Below, piece after piece: positions 26,695 to 34,613 of a stretch of DNA of 41,998 nucleotides. The translations under genes and the position numbers were made by a program. A model generated the notes under the pieces. It was not told the DNA's origin and ran no database searches. It saw only the letters and a list, made by a program, of their open reading frames with translations. The stretch's first letter is position 1. Each line of letters opens with the position of its first letter. This DNA is from Bacteroidota bacterium (GTDB taxonomy: Bacteria; Bacteroidota; Bacteroidia; JABDFU01), in assembly GCA_013286385.1 (NCBI GenBank), contig JABDFU010000014.1, positions 1 to 41,998 on the forward strand, read 5' to 3'.

Positions 26695-27513
26695 ATGCCC
26701 GGCAGCAAAAAAGAAATCAAGAAAGTTACCACCCATATTTTGCAGGAAATGAAAAATAAGGGTGAGAAGATCTCCATGCTTACAGCCTATGATTACTCCA
26801 TGGCCCGCATTATCGACAATGCGGGCATCGACGTGATCCTGGTTGGAGATTCGGCTTCCAATGTGATGGCCGGACACGAAACCACACTTCCAATCACCCT
26901 GGATCAGATGATTTACCATGCCTCCTCAGTAGTGCGGGCGGTGAACAGGGCGCTTATCGTTGTGGACCTTCCGTTTGGCTCGTATCAGGGGAATTCAAAG
27001 GAGGCGCTTCAATCTTCGGTGCGCATTATGAAGGAATCGGGCGCTCACGCTGTAAAGCTGGAAGGCGGTAAAGAAGTAAAAGAATCGATTGAACGCATTT
27101 TGTCTGCCGGAATTCCTGTGATGGGACATCTGGGACTAACGCCTCAATCCATCTATAAGTTTGGAACCTATTCGGTAAGGGCTAAGGAAAAGGTTGAAGC
27201 AAAAGCTCTGCTGGAAGATGCTGAACTTCTTGAAAAATCAGGATGTTTCGGGCTGGTTCTGGAAAAAATTCCAGCCAATTTAGCAACCAGCGTAAGCAGT
27301 CGGGTTAAGATTCCGGTTATCGGAATCGGGGCCGGGGGAGGAGTGGACGGACAGGTGCTGGTTTTGCATGATATGTTGGGTATAACGAATGAATTCAGTC
27401 CCCGATTTTTGCGCAGATACGCCAACGTTTACGAAAGCATGACAAAAGGAGTGAAAAAATACATTTCGGATGTCAAGGCCAGGGATTTTCCCAATGCGAA
27501 CGAGCAGTATTGA
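26695..27513 (+). CDS. panB: 3-methyl-2-oxobutanoate hydroxymethyltransferase
   Basis: 272 residues. Transfers a hydroxymethyl group from methylene-THF to ketoisovalerate, giving ketopantoate for pantothenate and CoA. The TIM-barrel motifs are all visible: [20 protein letters not shown], the metal ligands in [13 protein letters not shown] and [26 protein letters not shown] and the [18 protein letters not shown] block. The frame is open to 26611, but the added N-terminus is not family-like, so I chose the ATG at 26695, which gives [17 protein letters not shown]. Its TGA overlaps the ATG of the pseudouridine synthase (TGATG). The other pantothenate genes are not in the window. Confidence 0.96.
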   Translation: MPGSKKEIKKVTTHILQEMKNKGEKISMLTAYDYSMARIIDNAGIDVILVGDSASNVMAGHETTLPITLDQMIYHASSVVRAVNRALIVVDLPFGSYQGNSKEALQSSVRIMKESGAHAVKLEGGKEVKESIERILSAGIPVMGHLGLTPQSIYKFGTYSVRAKEKVEAKALLEDAELLEKSGCFGLVLEKIPANLATSVSSRVKIPVIGIGAGGGVDGQVLVLHDMLGITNEFSPRFLRRYANVYESMTKGVKKYISDVKARDFPNANEQY

Positions 27514-28190
27514 TGCAGGTACTTTACGAAGACAATCACCTTATTGCGGTTAATAAACGCCCTTCGGAAATCGTTCAGGGCGATAAAACCGGTGACACTC
27601 CGCTGAGTGAACTCCTGAAAATATATCTGAAGGAAAAGTACAGCAAAGCCGGCAATGTTTTTGTCGGTGTCGCGCATCGCATAGACCGGCCGGTCAGCGG
27701 AATCGTGTTATTCGCCAAAACCAGCAAGGCTCTTGCCCGGCTCAATGAACTGTTCAAAACAAGGGCGGTTCAGAAAACGTATTGGGCCGTGGTGAAAAAT
27801 CGTCCTTCAGCGGATTCGGGTACCCTGATTCATTTTCTGAAAAAAAATGAAATCAGGAATCAAAGCAAAGCCTTCGCTGCTGAAACTTCAGGCGCCCTCC
27901 GGAGCGAACTGGAATACCGCATTCTTTGCAGTTCGGATAATTACCATTTGCTGGAGGTGAAACCTGCAACGGGCAGGCATCATCAGATACGTGTGCAGCT
28001 TTCGGCCATCGGCAGTCCCCTAAAAGGGGATGTGAAATACGGCTTTAACAGAACCAATGCCGATGCCTCTATTCATTTGCATGCCCGTCAGGTCGAATTT
28101 ATCCATCCGGTAAGCAAGGAAGTGGTGTGTATTGTTGCGGATCCTCCGGATGAGGCGCTTTGGAATTATTTCAAGGAAAAGCTTCACTGA
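27513..28190 (+). CDS. RluA-family pseudouridine synthase
   Basis: 225 residues. It isomerises uridine in rRNA or tRNA. The short N-terminus has no S4 domain and starts directly with the catalytic fold: VLYEDNHLIAVNKRPSEIVQ, then HRIDRPVSGIVLFAKT with catalytic D58, KTYWAVVKN, and the RluA-type ATGRHHQIRVQLSAIGSPLKGD. Lack of S4 and small size are closer to RluA/TruC-like enzymes than to RluC or RluD. The target base is unknown. The ATG at 27513 overlaps the panB stop; a TTG three bases earlier is the alternative. Confidence 0.9.
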   Translation: MQVLYEDNHLIAVNKRPSEIVQGDKTGDTPLSELLKIYLKEKYSKAGNVFVGVAHRIDRPVSGIVLFAKTSKALARLNELFKTRAVQKTYWAVVKNRPSADSGTLIHFLKKNEIRNQSKAFAAETSGALRSELEYRILCSSDNYHLLEVKPATGRHHQIRVQLSAIGSPLKGDVKYGFNRTNADASIHLHARQVEFIHPVSKEVVCIVADPPDEALWNYFKEKLH

Positions 28191-28211
28191 ATAGTTGATG
28201 AAGACGAGTGT

Positions 28212-28604
28212 TTAAAAGTCTTTGCGCCGCAGGGATTTGGTGAGGGAGTGTATCTTTTTGCTTTTCAGGCGCTTTTCCTTTGCCGATTTGCGAGGCTTGG
28301 TTTTGAAGCGTTTTTTCTGAATCACAAAGCATTGGCTGATCAGCAGGTTCAGTTTTTCGACAGCCAGATCTTTGTTTTCATATTGAGATCTGCTGGACTG
28401 TACAATAATCTGCAAGATGCCTTCTTTGTTTATCCGGTTTTTTAATTGGCTCACTATCCTTTCTTTCTGGAAGGGAGAGAGTAAATTCGAATTGCCGACG
28501 TCAAAATTCAATTCTACTTTGCTCGAAACTTTGTTTACGTTCTGCCCTCCCTTACCACTGCTGCGGCTGGTTTTGAAGGTGAACTCGGATTCAAGGTTGA
28601 TCAT
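28212..28604 (-). CDS. arfB: Alternative ribosome-rescue factor ArfB (peptidyl-tRNA hydrolase)
   Basis: 130 residues, with the catalytic release-factor motif SSGKGGQNVNK (GGQ at 19-21) and no codon-recognition domain. The C-terminal tail from about residue 98 is very basic (KTKPRKSAKEKRLKSKK), which enters the empty mRNA channel of stalled ribosomes. These features define ArfB/YaeJ and not RF1 or RF2. It frees ribosomes stalled without a stop codon. It is convergent with the pseudouridine synthase gene (21 bases apart) and divergent from the amidase gene. Confidence 0.94.
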   Translation of the reverse strand: MINLESEFTFKTSRSSGKGGQNVNKVSSKVELNFDVGNSNLLSPFQKERIVSQLKNRINKEGILQIIVQSSRSQYENKDLAVEKLNLLISQCFVIQKKRFKTKPRKSAKEKRLKSKKIHSLTKSLRRKDF

Positions 28605-28681
28605 GGCATGGCATGGTGAAGGTTAAAAAGCCCCGGCAAGATAAAGAATTTTACGGGGTTGGGTAATCTATTTTTAAATTT

Positions 28682-28723
28682 ACGCGATGATAAATTCAAG
28701 TCACGCGATGATCAACTCAAGGT
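28682..28723. repeat. Tandem duplication over the amidase start codon
   Basis: Two adjacent 21-base copies (28682-28702 and 28703-28723, 17 of 21 identical) each contain GCGATGAT. The period is a multiple of three, so both ATGs (28687 and 28708) are in frame and the protein can start at either. Confidence 0.8.
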
Positions 28724-30072
28724 GGTGGTTGCGTGTAGTTTCGGTTCGGCTGCTGCTGCTGTTTTTGTTTTTTTCCGGAGTTGATATTTCTGCACAAGTA
28801 CCGGGCAATGGTTCAGTCCGTTCTGAATCTTCGGATGAGGTGTCGGTCCGCCTGGCGAGGCTAAAGGCCCGTCGTTTTCTTGACAAAGAACAGGCGCTTG
28901 GCGATTTTTATTCAATTGACAGTAGCGGGATCAGCTTATTTGCTTCTGCTGAGAAAAAATCGGCAGGGGAACCTGAATTTAAAGTGTACTGGAATGAAAT
29001 CAATTACCTCCGGCAGCTTATCAGGGATTCTTCGGAAGCCAGCTATTTAAAATTTTTGATTGAAAAAAAATCAGACCGTATTTCAGCTGACCGGCTAAAA
29101 AAAATTAATGCTTCCGGGCAGCCTGCAAATAAAAGCAGGCCGGCCCAATCAGGCTCTGTACAGGATGACAGTTTGCTCAAGGGCATACGTATAGCTCTTG
29201 ATCCGGGTCATGTTGCGGATGATATAGGGATGGCAAAACTGGAAAAAAAATACATTGAAATGAATCTTAAGCTGGCTAACGGAGATTCAAAAAAAATCGA
29301 ACTGATTGAATCCAGGCTTACCTATGAAACGGCAATGCTTCTGAAAAGTAAACTGGAACGTCAGGGGGCCACGGTTTTGCTCAGCCGGCCCGAACACAGT
29401 GATTTTGAAAACTGGCTGTCGACCTCTTTCAGCAGGGTTACCGACAGTTTGTTTTCAACGAATGATCTTTCGGAAAAGGAACGAACATTTTTACTGACCA
29501 GGGCCACCAAACGGGCTATTTTCAAAGACGTGTATGTCGGATTGGAGACCCAGCAAAGGGCCAGGAAAATCAATGCTTTTCAGCCCGATTATACGCTCAT
29601 CATCCATTACAATGTGGACGAAACGAATACGGGATGGACCCGACCCAGCTCCAGGGATTATGACATGGTTTTTGTGGGTGGAAGTTTTATGAAAAACGAA
29701 CTTGAAAAGCAGCAGTCAAGAGCTGAATTCCTGAGGATGCTTATTACCGATGATATTGACAATTCGATTTTATTTTCTTCGTATGTTATTAAAAGTTTTG
29801 AGCAGGTACTGAAAGTGCCGACCGCACAACAGTCCGATGCAAAGTACCTGAAGGACTTTTGTTTGCCGGCCGGTGAAAACGGGGTGTTTTGCCGCAACCT
29901 TATGCTGACCAGACTTGTGCATGGAACCCTGGTTTACGGAGAGACCTTGTATCAGGATAACCAAACCGAACTTGAATTGCTTTCTGGTCCCGACATACCG
30001 GACAGGGTCGGGGAAGTGGCAAATGCCTATTACGAGGCTATTATAAAATCCATCAAAAAAGCAGTACATTAG
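28687..30072 (+). CDS. Exported N-acetylmuramoyl-L-alanine amidase (Amidase_3)
   Basis: 461 residues from the first ATG, 454 from the second (28708). The signal peptide core VVSVRLLLLFLFFSGVDISA ends at a likely ISA|Q cut. A charged linker of about 120 residues precedes the amidase domain: RIALDPGH with zinc ligand H175, the second ligand E214 in TYETAMLLKSKL, and H307 in TLIIHYNVDE (461-residue numbering). An insertion rich in K, S and E (about 230-300) separates them. It would cleave the amide between MurNAc and the stem peptide in the periplasm. I cannot place the catalytic glutamate with confidence. Which of the two starts is used is open; the second gives a normal-length signal peptide. 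Confidence 0.85.
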   Translation: MINSSHAMINSRWWLRVVSVRLLLLFLFFSGVDISAQVPGNGSVRSESSDEVSVRLARLKARRFLDKEQALGDFYSIDSSGISLFASAEKKSAGEPEFKVYWNEINYLRQLIRDSSEASYLKFLIEKKSDRISADRLKKINASGQPANKSRPAQSGSVQDDSLLKGIRIALDPGHVADDIGMAKLEKKYIEMNLKLANGDSKKIELIESRLTYETAMLLKSKLERQGATVLLSRPEHSDFENWLSTSFSRVTDSLFSTNDLSEKERTFLLTRATKRAIFKDVYVGLETQQRARKINAFQPDYTLIIHYNVDETNTGWTRPSSRDYDMVFVGGSFMKNELEKQQSRAEFLRMLITDDIDNSILFSSYVIKSFEQVLKVPTAQQSDAKYLKDFCLPAGENGVFCRNLMLTRLVHGTLVYGETLYQDNQTELELLSGPDIPDRVGEVANAYYEAIIKSIKKAVH

Positions 30073-30129
30073 TATTCGTTAAGGAACAGTATTTAGTAAA
30101 CGGAGGATTATTTAAAACGGAGAACCAGA

Positions 30130-31086
30130 ATGACGTATCTTGACTTTGAAAAGCCGATTGAGGAGCTCATTGAGCAACAGGAGAAAATGAAACAGGCTGC
30201 TGCCAAAAGCGGAGTTGATATCAGTACAACCTTGAAAGAACTGGATGAAAAAATTGTCCTTCAACGGGAGGCGATTTACAAAACCCTGAGTCCCTGGCAA
30301 AAGGTGCAGGTTTCAAGGCATCCGGAGAGGCCTTACACCCTTTCCTATATTGAGGCCATTACGGACGGGGATTTTGTTGAAATTCACGGGGACCGTACGG
30401 TAAAGGACGACAAAGCCATGGTAGGCGGATTTGGCAGCATTAACGGGATTCCCCTGCTTTTTATCGGACAGCAAAAAGGGACCAATACCAAATCAAGGCA
30501 GTTCAGGAATTTCGGGATGCCGAATCCGGAAGGCTACCGGAAGGCGCTGCGCCTTATGAAAATGGCTGAAAAGTTTAATAAGCCTGTGATAACCTTTATT
30601 GATACGCCAGGCGCCTATCCCGGAATTGAAGCCGAGGAGCGCGGGCAGGGTGAGGCGATTGCCCGCAATCTTTTTGAAATGGCCCAATTAAAAGTGCCGA
30701 TTGTTTGCATAGTAATTGGGGAAGGAGCTTCAGGCGGAGCGTTGGGTATCGGACTGGGAGATCGGGTGTTAATGCTTGAAAATACCTGGTATTCGGTTAT
30801 TTCTCCGGAGTCCTGTTCCTCGATTTTGTGGCGGAGCTGGGATTTTAAGGAAAAAGCGGCCTCCAGTCTCAAACTTACTGCGGAAGATATGATGTCCCAA
30901 AAACTGATCGATGGTGTCATTAAGGAGCCGACAGGCGGGGCTCATACGAATCCTGCGGAGTTGTTTCTTACTGTGAAAACTGAAATCCTTGCGCAGCTCG
31001 CCGTCCTTGAAAAACTGAGTCCGGAGGAACGCGTTAACCAAAGAATTGAGAAGTTTTCCTCAATGGGTGTGGTGGTTGAGGAATAA
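30130..31086 (+). CDS. accA: Acetyl-CoA carboxylase carboxyltransferase subunit alpha
   Basis: 318 residues. With AccD it moves the carboxyl group from biotin to acetyl-CoA, the first step of fatty acid synthesis. The alpha-subunit features are visible: [20 protein letters not shown] at the start, [90 protein letters not shown] and the [13 protein letters not shown] block. It follows the amidase gene by 57 bases; accD and accBC are not in the window. Confidence 0.97.
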   Translation: MTYLDFEKPIEELIEQQEKMKQAAAKSGVDISTTLKELDEKIVLQREAIYKTLSPWQKVQVSRHPERPYTLSYIEAITDGDFVEIHGDRTVKDDKAMVGGFGSINGIPLLFIGQQKGTNTKSRQFRNFGMPNPEGYRKALRLMKMAEKFNKPVITFIDTPGAYPGIEAEERGQGEAIARNLFEMAQLKVPIVCIVIGEGASGGALGIGLGDRVLMLENTWYSVISPESCSSILWRSWDFKEKAASSLKLTAEDMMSQKLIDGVIKEPTGGAHTNPAELFLTVKTEILAQLAVLEKLSPEERVNQRIEKFSSMGVVVEE

Positions 31087-31098
31087 TAAATATATTTG
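31068..31098 (+). promoter_or_regulatory. Candidate promoter for the orphan lipoprotein gene
   Basis: TATATTTG at 31091-31098 fits TAnnTTTG, with TGTG 19 bases upstream (31068-31071) as a weak -33 box. It lies directly after accA and would start transcription near 31105. Confidence 0.5.
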
Positions 31099-31150
31099 CT
31101 TTCTGAAAAAAAGTTAAAAAAATTAAAACAGTACTTAAAAATAAAAATCC

Positions 31151-31981
31151 ATGTTGAAGAAAATTGTCTTGAGTATTTCGGTTTCGGGTGTCGTGTTGTT
31201 CAGCTCCTGCGGAAGCAAGGAAGAAGCTGTCAAAGATTATCAGGAAACAACAGACACGCTGAGCAGCAGCGTTCGCGCTGATATGAATTTAATCAGGGCT
31301 GGTATACCTTCGCCGATCAAGATTACCAAGCAAATAGCCAAAGCAGGATTCCCCTACAATAAGGGCATATTAAACTCTTCCAGCAAAGCGGCCGGCTATG
31401 CAACCAAATTTCAAAGCGCCTCTAACCTTGGCGTGTACGGAGCGGATTTCGGATATGTTGCCGGATATGCCCAGTCGGCTGATGTGCTTGAATACGTTGC
31501 TCAGGTGGCCAAACTGGCCAAAACAGTAGGTGTGGAAAGCGCTTTCAGCGGTGATTTCGGAAACAGGGTCAATTCGAATGTGAGCAAGGAAGATTCTCTG
31601 ATGGATGTTATTGACGATGCTTACGCAAAGGCTGAGCGTAACCTCAGGTCGAATGACCGGGTAAGTACGGCGTCCCTTGTTGTTGCAGGCGGTTGGCTGG
31701 AAGGTCTTTATATTGCCTGTGAAATCATCAGCTCAAAACCCCGTGACGGAAAGACTATGGAAGCTTACCGGACTGTTTATGACCAGATCTTTGCCTATCA
31801 GTATGTAACGGATTTGCTTACCCAATACAAAAAGGATGCGGATTGTGCCAAGATGCTGGAGGAGTTGAAACCCCTTGGCGATATCATGGCTGCCTATGCC
31901 AAAACTCCTAAGTTTGGCCAGGGTGATCTTGCCAAAATTAAGGACGCTGTTGCTCCTGTTCGCGCAAAGATCGTAGGGTAA
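31151..31981 (+). CDS. Lipoprotein of unknown function
   Basis: 276 residues that I do not recognise. The N-terminus is a lipoprotein signal (MLKKIVLSISVSGVVLFSSC, lipidated cysteine at about residue 20 followed by GSKEEA). The mature part is mostly helical: a repeated pattern of small residues (AGYATKFQSASNLGVYGADF, then GYVAGYAQSADVLEYVAQVA), a DSLMDVIDDAYAKAERNL helix, VVAGGWLEGLYIA and a C-terminal helix pair. It looks like a soluble helical-bundle domain. It has a likely promoter of its own and no functional partner nearby; serC follows on the opposite strand nine bases away. Confidence 0.8.
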   Translation: MLKKIVLSISVSGVVLFSSCGSKEEAVKDYQETTDTLSSSVRADMNLIRAGIPSPIKITKQIAKAGFPYNKGILNSSSKAAGYATKFQSASNLGVYGADFGYVAGYAQSADVLEYVAQVAKLAKTVGVESAFSGDFGNRVNSNVSKEDSLMDVIDDAYAKAERNLRSNDRVSTASLVVAGGWLEGLYIACEIISSKPRDGKTMEAYRTVYDQIFAYQYVTDLLTQYKKDADCAKMLEELKPLGDIMAAYAKTPKFGQGDLAKIKDAVAPVRAKIVG

Positions 31982-31990
31982 AACCGGGAA

Positions 31991-33067
31991 TCAGGCGAAT
32001 TTCTTTTCGAAATCTTTCATTACGTCTATGAGTACCTGTACGCTTTGCAGCGGCATGGCATTGTATAAAGACGCACGGTAGCCACCGACATCTCTGTGTC
32101 CGCGTATTCCGCTGATGTTTGCTGATTTCCACAGTTGGTCAAATTCGGGTTCAAGTTCGGGTTTGTGCATAACAAAGGTTACGTTCATATTGGAGCGGTC
32201 TTCCTTTGCTGCGGTTCCGAAAAAGAGTGAATTACGGTCTATTTCTGTGTAAAGCGCATCTGCTTTTTGCTGGTTGACGCGTTCAATCCATTCTATTCCT
32301 CCGTTGTTCCTGAGCCAGCGAAGGGTCAGCAGTGAAACGTAGATCGGAAAAACAGGGGGCGTATTGTACATCGATTCGCCTTTAATATGTACCCGGTAAT
32401 CCATCATGGACAGCATGGGACGGTTTACTTTTCCCAGGAGGGATTCCTTTACCGCTACCATAGTGGCTCCGGCAGGTCCCATGTTTTTCTGGGCCCCGGC
32501 ATAGATGAGGCCGAATTTTTTTCCGTCGATCTTACGGCTGAAAATATCGCTGGACATATCGCACACCAGGGTCGCGGCAGTTGGAAATTTTTTCAACTGG
32601 GTTCCGTAGATGGTGTTGTTGGACGTTACATGCAGGTAATCGAGCGTAGTCGGAATTCCGAATCCTTTGGGTATGTAATTGAATTTTTTGTCTTCTGAAC
32701 TGGCCACGACCTGGGTATTTCCGATCAGTCTGGCTTCTTTAATGGCTTTGCTGGCCCATACTCCGGTATTTACATAGCCAGCCGTTCCGCCGTCCCTGAG
32801 CAGGTTATAGGGAACCATGGCAAACTGAAGACTTGCTCCTCCGCCCAGAAAAAGTATTTTGTAACTGTCGTCCAGGTCAAGCAGCTCTTTTACCAATGTC
32901 GTGGATTCTTCCATGACGGCTTCAAAGTTTTTGCTGCGGTGTGAAATTTCGAGCAGGGAAAGATTCAGGTCGTCAAAATTGATGCAGGCTTCAGAAGCCT
33001 GACGGAGAACCTCCTCGGGCAATATGCCGGGACCGGCACTGAAATTATGTACTTTTATTGTTTTCAT
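31991..33067 (-). CDS. serC: Phosphoserine aminotransferase
   Basis: 358 residues, a PLP enzyme that makes 3-phosphoserine from 3-phosphohydroxypyruvate and glutamate for serine synthesis. Motifs: VHNFSAGPGILPEEVL at the N-terminus, ILFLGGGASLQFAMVPYNLL (phosphate site), CDMSSDIFSRKID, the PLP lysine in GLIYAGAQKNMGPAGATMV (about residue 193) and the RGHRDVGGYRASLYNAMP C-terminal block. The other serine genes are not present here. The ATG at 33067-33065 directly abuts the ATG of the divergent GT-C gene at 33068, so no room exists for a standard promoter between them. Confidence 0.97.
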   Translation of the reverse strand: MKTIKVHNFSAGPGILPEEVLRQASEACINFDDLNLSLLEISHRSKNFEAVMEESTTLVKELLDLDDSYKILFLGGGASLQFAMVPYNLLRDGGTAGYVNTGVWASKAIKEARLIGNTQVVASSEDKKFNYIPKGFGIPTTLDYLHVTSNNTIYGTQLKKFPTAATLVCDMSSDIFSRKIDGKKFGLIYAGAQKNMGPAGATMVAVKESLLGKVNRPMLSMMDYRVHIKGESMYNTPPVFPIYVSLLTLRWLRNNGGIEWIERVNQQKADALYTEIDRNSLFFGTAAKEDRSNMNVTFVMHKPELEPEFDQLWKSANISGIRGHRDVGGYRASLYNAMPLQSVQVLIDVMKDFEKKFA

Positions 33068-34612
33068 ATGGAGTTTAACTACAGAGGCAAAGTTATAAAT
33101 TATTTTACCAGCACCAGCATCCGGAGCTACGGCCTTCTTTTTATTTTTTGCATTCCCTTGTTTTTCATCAACATCGGGTCTTCACACGATTGGGGAGATG
33201 ATTTTGCCCAGTACATTCACCAGGCCCGAAACATGGCGCAGGGAATTCAGCAATCGATAACAGGCTATGTGTACAATCCCGATTACCCTATGCTGGGTCC
33301 GTCTTCTTATCCCGTTGGATTTCCATTGCTGCTAAGCCCTGTTTGCGCTGTTTTTGGGACGGGCATTTCTTGTTTTTTGTATCTGGAGACCTTGTTTCTG
33401 GTATTGACAGCGCTTCTCCTGCTTACGTTTCTGAAACAGTTTTATTCATCGTTTGTTTCTGTACTGATAGTCCTGCTGTATGTCTACAACCCCTGGGTAC
33501 TGCATTTTAAAATGGAAGTGATGTCGGATATCCCGTTTTCTTTTTTCTTTTTTCTTTGCTATATGATTTACCAAAACCAGGTTCGGCAGCCGGGGCTTCG
33601 TCAATCGACTCCCAGGCTTCTGGTATTGGCCGTGTTGATGGGTTTTCTGACCTCTGTAAGGACTATCGGAGTTGTTTTTATTGTGGCTGTTTTGCTGGCG
33701 GAGATTCGGTGCGTTTTATCCGGTAAGCAAAAGGAATTTCAATTGAAGCAGCTGATCCCTTGCGCAGTGCTTTGCCTGGGTTCTGTGAGTACTTATCTGG
33801 TACTGAATAAACTGATTTTCAGAACAGGACAGGCTTTACTGTCTGAGAATTTAAGTTCATTCAGGTCGGCGCATTTTAAAACTACTGTTTTGCAGAACCT
33901 AAGTTATTACCTGAACGTTTTGCAGCATTTTTTTGCTCCGGAAAATAATTCCTGGCAATTTATTCAGCTTTTTTCGGGTTCCCTGTTGTTTGCTTTTCTT
34001 GTATTGGGAATTTTAAAAAGAATGAGCGAAGCATCCGGCTTTATGGAGATCCTTTTTTTTGTTTACCTGGGTACACTGATCGTTTATCCGTATTCGCTCG
34101 CCGGATTCAGATTTGTTTTGCCCCTTATTCCTTTTGTGCTTTACTACATTGTTCAGGGACTGCTGTGCATTCGCCTCCATCTTAAGCTGAATAAATCGAT
34201 CTTCGCTTCGGGACTTTTTATTTTCACAGCACTATCGTACAAAACCAGCTTGTCAGAAATGCTCCAAACTAAAAATGCGATTTTGCCCGGACCTCAGCAA
34301 AAGGAGAGTCGGGAAGCCTTTGATTACATTCAATCCCAAACGGCAGCGAATGCGACTTTTGATTTTATAAAGCCCCGTGCTTTGGCCCTTTATACCGGAC
34401 GACGGGCGATGAGTCACCGGCCCCTGCAATCCCTTTCTGAAATCAGACAGGCTTTGGTTGTCAACAAAGTGGATTACCTGGTCGTGCATATGATTTCGGA
34501 CGATTCCCTGAAGGCCTATGTGAGTCGTTATGCGGATGAACTGGATTTATGCTGGAGCAATCGGACTTTCAGAATCTACAGGCTTAAAACAGTGGCGGCT
34601 GCGGTATACTGA
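33068..34612 (+). CDS. Polytopic GT-C-fold glycosyltransferase
   Basis: 514 residues with about ten to eleven hydrophobic helices. After the first helix (about 23-42) comes SSHDWGDDFAQYIHQARNMA, whose acidic pair DD is the catalytic motif expected in the first external loop of GT-C enzymes (ArnT/PMT-like). A soluble C-terminal tail of about 100 residues follows (REAFDYIQSQTAANATFDFI onward). These enzymes take a sugar from a polyprenyl-phosphate donor at the outer face of the membrane. Donor and acceptor are not known. The frame is open to 33047, but the ATG at 33068 is preferred and abuts the serC start. It converges, with a one-base gap, on another GT-C gene. Confidence 0.8.
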   Translation: MEFNYRGKVINYFTSTSIRSYGLLFIFCIPLFFINIGSSHDWGDDFAQYIHQARNMAQGIQQSITGYVYNPDYPMLGPSSYPVGFPLLLSPVCAVFGTGISCFLYLETLFLVLTALLLLTFLKQFYSSFVSVLIVLLYVYNPWVLHFKMEVMSDIPFSFFFFLCYMIYQNQVRQPGLRQSTPRLLVLAVLMGFLTSVRTIGVVFIVAVLLAEIRCVLSGKQKEFQLKQLIPCAVLCLGSVSTYLVLNKLIFRTGQALLSENLSSFRSAHFKTTVLQNLSYYLNVLQHFFAPENNSWQFIQLFSGSLLFAFLVLGILKRMSEASGFMEILFFVYLGTLIVYPYSLAGFRFVLPLIPFVLYYIVQGLLCIRLHLKLNKSIFASGLFIFTALSYKTSLSEMLQTKNAILPGPQQKESREAFDYIQSQTAANATFDFIKPRALALYTGRRAMSHRPLQSLSEIRQALVVNKVDYLVVHMISDDSLKAYVSRYADELDLCWSNRTFRIYRLKTVAAAVY

Positions 34613-34613
34613 T

